Notes: generated by a model from the sequence alone, not told the origin. A stretch of 64,000 nt of DNA from Symsagittifera roscoffensis (GCF_963678635.1 NC_087063.1:22576701-22640700), one strand, 5' to 3'. Positions 23,766 to 33,774 are shown, counted from the stretch's first letter. Made by a program: numbers and translations.

Positions 23766-26400
23766 ATTGTTTTATCACGCAGGAGACATGACCGTCCCGG
23801 CTCGGCCGGACTCGGACATAGCCTCACGACAAGGACCTTCAGGACCCAGGCCGAAACTTGATGCAGGTGATGATGAATTGATGGATCAGGACGATAATGA
23901 TGACGAGACCGGAAGTAAGACTGAAAAACCGGGAGAGACCGATCTAGGAGCGTTGGAGAGGGACTTGCTAGAATACCGGTTCAGTGAAGACGACGATGGG
24001 GAAGTCGATGGGAGTTTATTGCTGATGGCACCATCGTCCTTCATGTCTCCTACAAAGGAGGCATCGGCCGATCTATCTCCGATGGACCCAATAAGCCAGG
24101 CTAGAGAGTGCCGAAGCAGGGATCCGCAGAGACTGCTTCATGAATCACCGAGGAGGAGGAAAATAGAAGAGTCAATGAAGATATCATTCCTCAGTACGTT
24201 ACCAGAAGAGGAATGGGAAAGATATCAAATGGAACTGGAAGGCAAGACAGGAGCAACCTGGAGCCGAGTGAACTTCATGGAAAAATCATGGGACGTGATA
24301 CGACGATATGGGACACAATCCATAATGAAGTTGGGATTGAATCAACCCATCATGCGTGAGGTCCTGGAGAAAATAGTGAACTCCATGGAGTCGGATGTTC
24401 TGACCGAGTCAGTTACAGAAGACAGTGCCGATGATCAGCAGGGCACAAAGAAGTTACTTGTTAGACGAGCCAAAAAAGGGCTGAAGAGACTGAAAGGAAA
24501 GACAGGGAGTCGAGTCGTGAACCAGAGGGTGGTGAAGTCAAAAGCCAAGACCGTGGTGACCTCTCTGATTAGTACGGGTCGGTCAGGCGAGAGCGGGCAA
24601 GGAGATGGTGCGACACCAGCCGGGGGAGAAAAAGAAAACCTGATACCCCCTATGCTCTTGGTAGGTCTGACCATAACCGCCACGAGGTCGAAGAAGACGG
24701 CGCGAACCCTGGCAGACACTAAGTTAGAAATGGAAATCCTCAGTCAATGTGGATCTGGAGGACTTGAAGATTATAGACCCTCGCGAATCAACATGGCCAA
24801 GTTAAAACTGGAAGGACAACTCGACGTGGTCGAGTACAGTCGAATAACTGTGCCGGAATCGGTCCACATGGGAGATCCGGCAGGGGGTTATGTGGAGATG
24901 TTGAAAGCGAGGAACTCCGCGAGAGGGCACCTGATGGCTTGGAGCGAGAAGCGAGTCATGCAGGAATATCTGAAAGAGCTCACGGAGAATTCGAACTTAA
25001 ATCGAAAAGAATACGGAACGGTAATGTCCTCTAAAGCGAACGAAGTCGGATTGGAAAAATTGCTAGAAATCTCCTGGAGGGCGGCCCTCCAGAGATACTT
25101 CGACGAGGCGATGCATGCACCTGCTACGGTGGCGGCATACCTGGCTCATCCTTGCGTGAGAACTGATCTGCAAGTACGGTTGGCTTGGTGCTTGATGGGC
25201 ATCAAGAGAGCGGAGTATGAAGCCAGTAATGATTCGAAATCACGGGAACAGGAACTGGAGTTGATGGAAGCTCTGCGAGCGTTGATTTCGAAAGACGATT
25301 CTGCGATAGCATGGGCTAAGCGTAAGGATGCCCTTTGCTTTGTCAGGTTCGTGGTGGATCGTATCCCCACTCCTGTTTTGGGAGAATGCATAAAGATCAT
25401 TCGGCAGGAGGGAGTTGATTGTGAAAGGAACTTCCTTAGGGCACTCCTGGAACTATATCAGGACATGCCATTGACTGTGCCAAGCAAGGAGTCGAGTGAT
25501 ATGGAAAGCTATCGCAAGTTGGAAGAGGTGAGAAGATATTCCAACAAAGAATTGAAAGTGAGCCGAGAGTTGATTGAAGCGGTCAGAGGACAAAAAGAGT
25601 TTGCAACACTAGGGAAACTGAAGTCGTTCCAATATGTGTCTGGCATACCGGGGATGGCGTATAATCCCTTCGTGAATGAAGAAGCCAGGGAAGCGTACTT
25701 CGACTATGAGCAAGTCATAGTACTCAATTTCTGGGTCGAACGTATTAAAGAAACTGGGATGCTGATGGTGGAACAACCCAAGCTGGGAATTATTTTGGAA
25801 GAACGAGTGGTCGAACCCTCGGTTCCCGAGCTAAAGGGGCAAGTGAGTTTTGATTGTGGTTCTTGGGACGGTCCCTTGAAAACCAGTCTAGTGACGATGT
25901 GGGAACTCATGAAGCCTTCTTGGTGCCCTCATCCTAATGCCGGTTTAATCTGGGACATGACGGCGGATATCACGTTAGACCTAGATGATGACGCGAGTTC
26001 ACATGATCTGGCCATGATACACCATCTGCTGGCCATGAAGTCGACGAAGCGGAAGAGCAATCCATCCACGGAGCTGCCTGAGGAAAGTCCATCGAGCGAT
26101 TGGTTGAAGCAAGGCACATGCTTGGCTCAACAATGTAGGATGGAAGGGCGTGTTTGCAACTTGGGACACTGCCTGATTACGCTGAGCGAGCAGCATCGAC
26201 AACTGGCACGATTGTACGGAAGATTGAGCATGTCAGATAAGAGTGCCATGGAGTTGGTTGCAGACTGCCATGGGGTGACGGACGTGAACCTGATCACAGC
26301 CTTGGGATTTTGTAGCATGACGAGTTCGATAGAATCACTCGAGCGCCTGGAGCGTGCCCATGAGCTAGTGACGTCCCTCAGCGTGGAAATATTCCCTTGA
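23752..26400 (+). CDS. Retroelement accessory ORF2, unknown function (882 aa)
   Basis: I do not recognise this protein. The ATG at 23752 overlaps the last 14 bases of ORF1 in the +1 frame. The first 110 residues are very acidic (DDELMDQDDNDDE). A basic patch (RRAKKGLKRLKGK) follows at about 235-250, then a mostly helical, globular-looking remainder with several Trp and Cys residues. No membrane span or signal peptide is evident, arguing against an envelope protein. It ends at UGA 26398-26400, but the frame stays open into ORF3. The two may be one protein split by a nonsense or readthrough codon. Base composition matches the rest of the element. Confidence 0.6.
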   Translation: MVNGELFYHAGDMTVPARPDSDIASRQGPSGPRPKLDAGDDELMDQDDNDDETGSKTEKPGETDLGALERDLLEYRFSEDDDGEVDGSLLLMAPSSFMSPTKEASADLSPMDPISQARECRSRDPQRLLHESPRRRKIEESMKISFLSTLPEEEWERYQMELEGKTGATWSRVNFMEKSWDVIRRYGTQSIMKLGLNQPIMREVLEKIVNSMESDVLTESVTEDSADDQQGTKKLLVRRAKKGLKRLKGKTGSRVVNQRVVKSKAKTVVTSLISTGRSGESGQGDGATPAGGEKENLIPPMLLVGLTITATRSKKTARTLADTKLEMEILSQCGSGGLEDYRPSRINMAKLKLEGQLDVVEYSRITVPESVHMGDPAGGYVEMLKARNSARGHLMAWSEKRVMQEYLKELTENSNLNRKEYGTVMSSKANEVGLEKLLEISWRAALQRYFDEAMHAPATVAAYLAHPCVRTDLQVRLAWCLMGIKRAEYEASNDSKSREQELELMEALRALISKDDSAIAWAKRKDALCFVRFVVDRIPTPVLGECIKIIRQEGVDCERNFLRALLELYQDMPLTVPSKESSDMESYRKLEEVRRYSNKELKVSRELIEAVRGQKEFATLGKLKSFQYVSGIPGMAYNPFVNEEAREAYFDYEQVIVLNFWVERIKETGMLMVEQPKLGIILEERVVEPSVPELKGQVSFDCGSWDGPLKTSLVTMWELMKPSWCPHPNAGLIWDMTADITLDLDDDASSHDLAMIHHLLAMKSTKRKSNPSTELPEESPSSDWLKQGTCLAQQCRMEGRVCNLGHCLITLSEQHRQLARLYGRLSMSDKSAMELVADCHGVTDVNLITALGFCSMTSSIESLERLERAHELVTSLSVEIFP

Positions 26401-26454
26401 GCATTACAAACAGAGCAGAAGATTGGAGGCTGGCGAGAAGCTCTAGAAAACGAA

Positions 26455-27630
26455 ATGAATCTGAAGGATAGTGAAGCCTATCACAGACCTACTGGTTCAA
26501 AATATATGGTGGGTTCAAGCTCCGCGCCATATTGTAATAGCAAGTATCCTACGCACATGGTAGTGATGGATGCTAGGACGCAACAAGTGTTGGTTGACCA
26601 ACTTTTCTCTGTGCCAAAGTGCGTGAGGTTGGCCAGAATGTCAGAAAGGTCATATGACTTGTTGGCAAAGATCTTTCGGGCAGTCCCGAAAAGATCTGAA
26701 GGCAAGTTGCAAGACGTTGTGGGTGAAGAGTTCATGAGACTGAACGAAGGTAACGTGAGTGAGTTCCAGAAACAGAAAGCGAGTGGAGCGTTACCCACTG
26801 AATTCCCCACAATAGAAGAAAAAGACGACTTACACAGAATTCTGATGGAAGTGGAACCGTTGCTGGGAGCCTCAGGGTATCGGACCCGAAGGAACATAGT
26901 GAGGACCCATGGGGAGTATCCTTGCCACTGCTTGGCGCAGACGTTGTGGTACCCCAAACGCGGGAGTCTGATCCTAGTATGGGACGTGGAGGAGTTGTAC
27001 TCCACGGGGTTGCCCGATCAGAATCAACAAGTGTCAATCGTGGTGGTTAGCGCCATGCTAGCAGTGAGATGGCTGGAGGCTAACGCGGACACAAGTCAGC
27101 AGGAGACGGCCGTGCCGACTCCTGAACAGCTGAGCAACGTAAAAATGAGTCGTGAATTGGATCTTTTCAGAACCACCTGCAAGGTTCTGAGGATACCTAA
27201 AGCCATTGAAAGAATATGGTCAAGGCAAAGATTGATGCCTTGGTTCCGTGCAGTGATGACATCTTGGATGTATGAACGCGCGAAGCGTCACATGTCAAGG
27301 AACACGGAAGCCTATCAATCTTTCCAGCTAGATATAGGACCAGGAGCCTATAAGAGAGCATTCTTGACGCACAGAAACGCGGTCACCACAGCGGTGAAGC
27401 GGGTAGCTGGAACGCCTTGTGTTACTGAAGAGGAGAAGAAAGAGGTCTTAAGAGCTGACCTAGAACGAAACGTGAGCCTATGTCTTCACAACAGCTTTTG
27501 CAGGAACCGGGAGCAGAAGGTGAATGTGGACTTGCTACTTTGCTGCAAACCGAGGCTGTTGGAACAGGAGAGTTGGGGCACATGCTGGAGAAAGTGTTGG
27601 AAGACAGCGAAGATCAAGATGGAGAAGTGA
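26455..27630 (+). CDS. Retroelement accessory ORF3, probably the C-terminal part of ORF2
   Basis: This 391-aa ORF starts at ATG 26455 but is continuous with ORF2 in the same frame across UGA 26398-26400, with no other stop between. It is not recognised. The middle has a His-Cys stretch (EYPCHCLAQTLWYP) and the rest looks alpha-helical. The last 50 residues are Cys/Arg/Lys-rich and unlike the preceding part. From 27480 a different frame reads as an acidic tail (LGHMLEKVLEDSEDQDGE) up to UGA 27636-27638. A frameshift near 27480 is therefore likely. Confidence 0.5.
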   Translation: MNLKDSEAYHRPTGSKYMVGSSSAPYCNSKYPTHMVVMDARTQQVLVDQLFSVPKCVRLARMSERSYDLLAKIFRAVPKRSEGKLQDVVGEEFMRLNEGNVSEFQKQKASGALPTEFPTIEEKDDLHRILMEVEPLLGASGYRTRRNIVRTHGEYPCHCLAQTLWYPKRGSLILVWDVEELYSTGLPDQNQQVSIVVVSAMLAVRWLEANADTSQQETAVPTPEQLSNVKMSRELDLFRTTCKVLRIPKAIERIWSRQRLMPWFRAVMTSWMYERAKRHMSRNTEAYQSFQLDIGPGAYKRAFLTHRNAVTTAVKRVAGTPCVTEEEKKEVLRADLERNVSLCLHNSFCRNREQKVNVDLLLCCKPRLLEQESWGTCWRKCWKTAKIKMEK

Positions 27631-27638
27631 TGAAATGA

Positions 27639-28375
27639 AGATGACCAAAGAAGAGAAGAGAAGGAGAGAAAACTTGATTGTATTTGTGTGCTAAAACTTA
27701 AACCAATCAACCAAGTTTTGATTATTGAACTTGTTAAACTTTTTGTTTTGATTTAGTTTGGTCAGACCAAACTTTGAAAACTGTTGCAATTGTTAAAATT
27801 GTTGAAATTATTGATTTTAGTTACTATTATCTATGTATGTATATGAGGAACCTAGGTGAGTATATTTACCTATTTATTCACGACTGAAGTTTTTAACCTG
27901 TGTAAGACACAAATTCACTGTGTGGCGACATGGCAAGTTTGAGTAAACTCGCTCTGGAAGGGTGGGTAACTCAAGAACTTTCCTAGCCACAGAGTTTCTT
28001 AGTTTTAATATTGAAAGGACCGCATAAATGACTGATTATACTTGGTGAGTGAAGTTAAGTTAATTTTTTCGGGTGCGTGGCCGTGCCACGTCCCACTTTT
28101 TAATCACGAAGAGCGAAAAGAAGTTTTATGGCAAGACGACGTAAGTAGTCAGAAAAGAAATTTTATAAGGGACACTCCTCATGGTGCAAATTTTGTGAAA
28201 ATGTTGAAAGGCAGTGAGATGTAGTACGATGCCATTTGTGAACACGTTGTGAGTTGAGGTGGAGTAGATAAATTTCAATTTCTTATGCAATTTGTAAGAT
28301 TGATTACAGAAAACTGGATAACTACTTGACGATAACCCGGTGTTATGCGATCAATAGGGACATTGATGGAGACTT
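27639..28375. other. Non-coding 3' region of the retroelement
   Basis: About 740 bases follow the last ORF. I find no gene. They are AT-rich and of mixed composition, with a short hairpin gtggccgtgccac near 28077. The position between the last ORF and the PPT-like motif suggests element 3' UTR. Confidence 0.4.
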
Positions 28376-28388
28376 GTCCGGGGAGTAT
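28376..28388 (+). promoter_or_regulatory. Putative polypurine tract before 3' LTR
   Basis: The motif ttgtccggggagt is followed by atgtgcc. It repeats the motif at 6937 and 17615, including about 30 bases of upstream flank (gcgatc..gggac..tgatgga). A TG dinucleotide, typical of an LTR start, follows directly. Confidence 0.4.
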
Positions 28389-28950
28389 GTGCCATTCTGC
28401 CAGATGACACAGCACAACCTTCCGGCGACGTAAAAAAGGACGGCTAAAGGCCTTATGAACAAAAAAGTGTTGCGAAGGAGTGTCAGAATGTTCTGGAATT
28501 TTTAATTTTAAAATTTCGATTGAAGAGTGAACATTTCTGAGAAATAGAAAAAAGACGGCCATTTTGAATGAAAAAGACGAGAAAAGAACAACGACAGATA
28601 TTGTGAAGAACAGTCGTATCAGAGACGAAAAAATACGAAGCCTCTTATCGTGGCGATAACACACGATAAGAACCTTAGCGACGGAAATTTGTGGAGAAGG
28701 AAGCTTCAGTGGGGGAAGAAATATACCACGGGACCCTCCCGGGACACGAAATATAAGAGATAAGAGTGTATCTCAAGAATATTACGGGAGCGGAGGCTTG
28801 GTCCCCCAGAGACTGTCTATGTGAAGGGACTGTATAGACTGACTGTATAGCTGCTATAATGTCATAGATCTTAATTAACACCGTTATTGTTTAATTTTTC
28901 AGAGTATGAGTAGCTAGAATAAGGAAAGGGTCAATCCATCTCCAATGGAT
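28388..28950 (+). repeat. Putative 3' LTR (right end not defined)
   Basis: It begins TGTGCC right after the PPT-like motif. A TATA-like aatataagagataag occurs near 28750. I cannot find the matching 5' LTR, which would lie upstream of the window, and the CA end is uncertain. No coding sequence is convincing here. Confidence 0.25.
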
Positions 28951-29400
28951 TTAATATAGAACTGTCACACAAAAACATATTAAAATAGGTTGTTTGAGCC
29001 GTGTTTTTAATGACAATCATGTAGTCTGAGGATCCGAGACTCAGCTATGTGGTTGTGTTCGCATGTAAACGAAAGCTGATCAAAAGTCGTTTGACTGATG
29101 GCCTGAAAATGGTAACTTTTTTACTTTGCCCTAAACAGACCAGAAAATCAACTGGCAAGGCCGAGACGGTGAAAAACGAGTAGGATTAAGGTAACTGACG
29201 CCTGCCAGTCGTTAATAGGTACTTTTTCTACGCTCCGTCGCTGTGTGATATTTGGGCGAATGTTACATAGACGTTTTTATGGCGCTCCTGGGTGGGCCTG
29301 TTAAAGGCATGCAACCATCATGATCAGCAAGCGTTTCAGCGACGAACCCTCCGCTCCGGGCGTATGCCCGAGTTAGAGGTCTTAATGACCGTTGTTGTAC
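28951..29400. other. Intergenic, nothing recognised
   Basis: I see no gene, repeat or RNA here beyond ordinary AT/GC-mixed sequence. Confidence 0.4.
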
Positions 29401-29404
29401 TAGG

Positions 29405-29510
29405 GGGAAGGTGCGTACCCTCCGTCTAGTACACTTTAGCTTTTTAACTCAGTTAACACCGAAAATTCCGGGGGCCGGAGGGTTAGGTGGGAAGTCATGA
29501 ACCCGCTTGT
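29405..29510 (+). repeat. Diverged repeat, copy 1, with 8-bp inverted ends
   Basis: It contains accctccg (29417-29424) and its reverse complement cggagggt (29476-29483). The order gaagg-taccctcc-gtta-cggagggt-gtgg-aag matches 29780-29880. It could fold as an RNA stem-loop. Identity unknown. Confidence 0.4.
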
Positions 29511-29770
29511 CCCGAGGTCCCGGGACCAAAAACAACTAAAGAGAAAGCGTAAAACCAAACAAAAATAGTGTATAACCAAGAAAAAGCCAAAAACAAATTT
29601 ATTTAAAAACAAAAAAGTACAAAAAACAGTAAAAAATCCAAAAAAGACCAAAAACAGTAAAAAACATAAAGTGACAGTTTATATGTTATTTCCGGACGGG
29701 ATGTGATCTGACTTTCCTATTTGTTGTTGTTTCAGATTGATTTATATCGTTTCTGATAGAAAGGTTGTGT
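29511..29770. other. A-rich low-complexity stretch
   Basis: 29520-29670 is an A-rich simple sequence made of caaaaa/aaaaac runs. The rest is unremarkable. No gene. Confidence 0.5.
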
Positions 29771-29779
29771 GTTTTGGTG

Positions 29780-29885
29780 AAGGGTTGGATACCCTCCCTC
29801 GAGTGTAATTTGAGTGTTTAAGCACGTTAATGGTGATTTTGCCGGTGACCGGAGGGTAGAGTGGCAAGCTGACCGACGTGTTCCA
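29780..29885 (+). repeat. Diverged repeat, copy 2, with inverted ends
   Basis: Second copy of the 29405-29510 repeat. It has accctccc at 29791 and ccggagggt at 29849-29857, with the same spacing and similar flanks (gtggcaagctga vs gtgggaagtcatga). Confidence 0.4.
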
Positions 29886-29954
29886 CGCTCATCAGGGACA
29901 TCAAGGGCAACATCTGCAACGACTGTTGGGTATCGTTGAAGCAATTTTAGTATC

Positions 29955-30068
29955 GTTATTTTAGAAGTAGACCTACTTTATTTCTTATTTTAGAAGTAGA
30001 CCTACTTTATTTCTTATTTTAGAAGTAGACCTACTTTTTTTTCTTATTTTAGAAGTAGACATAGTTTA
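29955..30068 (+). repeat. 29-bp tandem repeat, four copies
   Basis: The unit ttattttagaagtagacc-tactttatttc occurs four times, with the third longer in T and the last diverged. Each unit has the short inverted pair aagtag/ctactt. Confidence 0.85.
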
Positions 30069-30179
30069 ATTTTTATTTGAAAGTTTGCATCAAGCTAATC
30101 ACTGGTCATTTTAAGATTTTACGAATTTGAACTGTGTAGTCCGTTCGTCAGTAGTTTGCGCTTCGAAAACTTATTTAGT

Positions 30180-32060
30180 TTTTAACAAGTTTATTAAGCA
30201 ATGTCCTAAATTTTTGAACCCCCGAGCTAAACCTTTTTGCAACTCCGAGAAAATAACTAACAAGAGCAAATGACCTATTTTGAGAAAGTTTTGCATGCAA
30301 AACATAATTTTTCAGACCGACTTGTGGCTTAAAGATGTCTGAAAAATGAAATTGCATGAAAAGATTGGTCAAAATGGGACGATTGATCTTTTTAATTATT
30401 TCTGTCCGTCCAAACCTTTTGCAACTCTCTATATGCAGAGAGTTCAAAAAATTAGAACAGGCTAAATTATTTAAAAAGGTCAACTGACTTATTTTAGACA
30501 ATTTTTGTATTCAAAATTTTTTTTTCGGACAAGAAGGCTGTCTCAATGTCACCTAAAAATTAAAATTTCCATGCAAAATTAGTTCAAATTTAGCAGATTG
30601 CTCTTTTTAATTTTTTTGTCTGCTCCATATTTTTGCTGCAAATTATAATAAGTAGCAAAAGTTGGAACAGACAAGTAATTAAAAAGAACAATCTGACAAT
30701 TTTGAGCATTTTTGCATGCAAGTTTAAATTTTCAGGTGACCTTGAGTCGTATTTTCTTTCTGAAAAATTAGCTTTTGGATGCAAAAGTTTTCTGAAATAA
30801 AATAAGTAGCAAAAAGTTCGGAGAGACAGAATTAATTGAAAGGAGCAGTTAGTGCTTTTTGGCGCTTTTTTGCATGCAAAATCTGAAGCCGAACAACCTT
30901 GACTTGCTGCCGTGGTTATAGGCCGCCGTGATCATAGGTTTTCAGCGAAACTCGGGTCTACTTAACAATCTCCCCCCTATTGAATCTACTAAAGAATCTC
31001 CACCCCTGTAAATAAAAACTGTAATTTCGCACCAGAGCATTGTATGTAAACTCGAATTTTGCTGCATTCTGATTGGTCGAAATTTCGCTGCAAGTAATCT
31101 TATTAACGACCTCTTCCCCATTGAAAGGGAGATTGTTAAGTAGACCCCGTAACTCTGCTTTATGAACTTCCGACGTTATGTTTAATTTAGTTTTAATTTC
31201 CCATGATGTCTAGACAGTTGCTCTTTTAAATTAATTCTGTCTGTTCGAACTTTTTGCAACTCTCCATGTCAGCTTTTTTGAAGTTATAATTAGTAGCCAA
31301 AAGTTCGGGCAGACAAAATTAATTAAAAAGAGCAATTGACCTATTTTCGAGAAATTTTGCATGCAAAATCTAATTTTTCAGTCCGATTTTGTGTCTCAAG
31401 GTTGCATGAAAAAGAAATTGCATGCAAAAATCTGTCAAAATGGTACGATTGCTCTTTTTAATTATTTCTGTCTGTCCGAACTTTTTGCAACTCTCTATAT
31501 AATAAGGACGTCCAATATAGAGAGTTGCAAAAAGTTCGGACAGACAGAATTAATTAAAAAGAGCAACTGCCTAGACATCAGCGGAAATAAAAACTGAAAT
31601 AAACATAACGTCGAAAGTTTATAAAGCAGAGTATCACTCAAAACTTATAACCACGGCGGGCAACTGTTTCAGAAGCGGCGAATAGTAAACCTTGAAACAG
31701 GAAGATTATTCAAAAGTGGCTAAAGTTTTTCTAAATTTTGAATGATTTGGTCATCTTCTTATTTCCGTTTTTTTTTGGAACGGCCTAATCTGTTTTTTTT
31801 TGTTCAAAATAACCTTAGATTTCTATTTTTAAACTAATTTCGCTATATTTTATAGTAAATCTAGATGTTGATCGCAGTATTTAAAAATTAGGCTAGCATA
31901 ATCATCGGATAATCGATGATCTTGCTTTTCGAATTTGGTCTGACAAAAAGTTCAAGGTTGTCCGGCTTCAGATTTTGCATGCAAAAAAGCGTCGAAAAGC
32001 ACTGATTGCTCATTTTAATTAATTCTGTCTGTCCGAACTTTTTGCTACTAATTATACATT
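30180..32060. repeat. Nested fold-back repeat complex upstream of AMT
   Basis: Several inverted arms share the sequence gcaaaaagttcggacagacagaatt / aattctgtctgtccgaactttttgc. The outer arms are 30800-30905 against 31945-32055. The middle arms are 31170-31280 against 31563-31640, with ccgtggttata (30912) against tataaccacgg (31648). The innermost pair is a perfect hairpin at 31449-31566. The palindromic ttgcatgcaa recurs in it. The pattern is that of fold-back/MITE insertions nested in each other. No protein gene is seen. Confidence 0.75.
31449..31566. repeat. Perfect 52-bp hairpin (MITE-like)
   Basis: Arms 31449-31500 and 31515-31566 are reverse complements, apart from scattered mismatches, around a 14-base loop. 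It sits at the centre of the fold-back complex. Confidence 0.8.
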
Positions 32061-32156
32061 TGTTAGAAACTATAAATTTTTAGCAAAACTGAGCAACCTA
32101 GTTTCTGAAGCTTGGTTTTAAAAAATTTTTATTTCATTTTTAAAAGTGCACCGAGA

Positions 32157-33533
32157 ATGGACGCGGACGAAGTCAATGAAGCTCTTTTGAAACTGAACTC
32201 AAACATGGACCAACTGTTCCTGATCATAATCGGAATGATAGTCTTCTTTATGCAGTGTGGTTTCGCTTTCTTAGAAGCGGGCGCAGTGCGAATAAAAAAC
32301 ACGACTAACATTCTCATGAAAAACATGATGGATTGTGCTATAGCTGCTATTGTTTACTGGGCGATTGGCTATGCCTTGGCCTTCGGAAAAGAGTCCAACA
32401 CTTTTATAGGATATTCTTACTTTTTCTTGGCGCATTTTCCTACGAACCAAGTGGCCTTTTACTTTTTCCAGTTCGTGTTTGCTGCAACAGCTGCTACAAT
32501 AGTATCGGGAGCGATGGCTGAACGAACTAACATTTACGCCTACTTCGTTTACAGTATATGTATCACCGGATTTGTTTACCCGGTCGTGGCTCATTGGGTT
32601 TGGGATCCCAGAGGTTGGCTGGCTGCAGAGGCCCCATGGGATGGTGTATTCTATATGGACTTCGCAGGAAGCACAGTTGTTCATGCCGTCGGAGGCATTG
32701 CAGGCTTGATGGGAGCAATCGCTTTGGGTCCTCGTATCGGACAGTTTGACGCCGAGACGAAAGTACGTTCCAGGATCCGAGGACATACGATTCCCTTGAT
32801 GTGCCTCGGAGGAATCATACTCTTCTTCGGATTTTTTGCCTTCAACGGAGGATCGCAGCTCGCAATATCAAACGAAGGTGATGGCGAAGTGGTTTCAAAG
32901 GCAATTTTGAACACTATTCTTTCGGGATATGGAGGAGGAATAGTGGCTATTTTGGTGTCCAAAATCAGAACTAATAAATTCAGTTTGCCCCAGTGTATCA
33001 ACGGAACTCTAACTGGAATGGTTGCAATTTGTGCCGGATGCAATGTCGTGGAACCCTGGGGTGCTCTGGTTACAGGAACAGTAGCCGGGATGACATTTGT
33101 AGCCTGGAGCGAAGGAATTTTCTACGCTGGCGTTGACGACCCTTTAGACGCGGTCGCGGTGCACCTCGGCGGGGGTTTGTGGGGAATAATAGCCGCGCCT
33201 CTTTTCGCCACGAGACTAGGGGTTTTCTATAATTGGGATGCCAGGGCATTTCAGTTTCTGCTCTGGAATATAATTGGAGCTCTGGTGATCTGTGCATGGG
33301 CTTCGGTCCTCACAGGAGTCATATTTTGGATTATGAGATTCGCTAAAGTTTTGAGAGTGAGTCGAGAAACCGAAACGATGGGTTTGGACGAAGTAGAACA
33401 CGGTGAGAAAGCTTATGAACCTGATCTAATAGGCGTTCTTCAAGAAATGAACGAAAAACAATCACGACCAAAATATTCTTCTAAAGAAGAACTGGGGCAG
33501 GCGAACAAGAACTTCAAAGCCGAAGAACTCTAG
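32157..33533 (+). CDS. AMT: Ammonium transporter (AMT/MEP/Rh superfamily, AMT type)
   Basis: This 458-aa membrane protein conducts ammonium or ammonia across the plasma membrane. It is a typical length for AMT, with about 11 membrane segments visible. AMT hallmarks are NTTNILMKNMMD near 48-59, MDFAGSTVVHAVGG (Asp168, first pore His176) and DPLDAVAVHLGGGLWG (second pore His336). Trp147/Trp149 lie in AHWVWDPRGWL. The cytoplasmic tail (about 400-458) is charged. The start is ATG 32157 in the context gagaATGG; the frame is open upstream to 32112 but without ATG. The gene has no introns, in contrast to the nearby p53-family gene. No frameshift or stop interrupts it, so it is probably functional. 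Confidence 0.95.
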   Translation: MDADEVNEALLKLNSNMDQLFLIIIGMIVFFMQCGFAFLEAGAVRIKNTTNILMKNMMDCAIAAIVYWAIGYALAFGKESNTFIGYSYFFLAHFPTNQVAFYFFQFVFAATAATIVSGAMAERTNIYAYFVYSICITGFVYPVVAHWVWDPRGWLAAEAPWDGVFYMDFAGSTVVHAVGGIAGLMGAIALGPRIGQFDAETKVRSRIRGHTIPLMCLGGIILFFGFFAFNGGSQLAISNEGDGEVVSKAILNTILSGYGGGIVAILVSKIRTNKFSLPQCINGTLTGMVAICAGCNVVEPWGALVTGTVAGMTFVAWSEGIFYAGVDDPLDAVAVHLGGGLWGIIAAPLFATRLGVFYNWDARAFQFLLWNIIGALVICAWASVLTGVIFWIMRFAKVLRVSRETETMGLDEVEHGEKAYEPDLIGVLQEMNEKQSRPKYSSKEELGQANKNFKAEEL

Positions 33534-33591
33534 ACTGACGAAAATTAGTGCAGCGGTGTCAAAACCTGCGAAACAACCAACAATTTGGACG

Positions 33592-33597
33592 AATAAA
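33592..33597 (+). terminator. Polyadenylation signal AATAAA for AMT
   Basis: A canonical AATAAA lies 59 bases after the AMT stop codon, in the right orientation. Cleavage would follow within about 30 bases. Confidence 0.7.
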
Positions 33598-33774
33598 GAA
33601 AAAGAATTATCTTAAAACAGTTTTTGTATTTTTTTTCGAACTGCTTAATTCCACTTCCCTCCGCTATTGCTGTTATCTTATAAAATATAAACTTTGTAGA
33701 TTTTTAATTTTATAAAGGTTTTCATAAAATCATTACAATGAGTAGTGTATCCGCTTTTTGTTCCGACTATTAAA

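Larger units (their letters stand above)
1..28388 (+). mobile_element. Composite Ty3/gypsy-type LTR retroelement locus, internally tandem-duplicated
   Basis: Everything from base 1 to the PPT-like motif near 28388 reads on the + strand as retroelement protein genes: Gag knuckles, aspartic protease, RT with YVDD, RNase H, H2C2 integrase, a macro-domain ORF, an SGNH-domain ORF1, ORF2 and ORF3. The left end lies before the window. The Gag-to-ORF1 part is present twice (10572-21323 repeats the DNA up to 10571). Collapsing the duplication gives the order gag-pol-macro-spacer-ORF1-ORF2-ORF3-LTR. Base composition is clearly more GC-rich than the flanking AT-rich DNA. It is also possible that ORF1-3 belong to a second element lying directly downstream of a gag-pol-macro element. 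Confidence 0.8.

Noticed and set aside
26455-27630. ORF3 as an envelope protein
   Set aside because: No signal peptide, no membrane anchor, no cleavage-site pattern visible.
29955-30068. 29-bp repeats as a CRISPR array
   Set aside because: Repeats are directly adjacent without unique spacers, in an animal genome; a simple tandem array.
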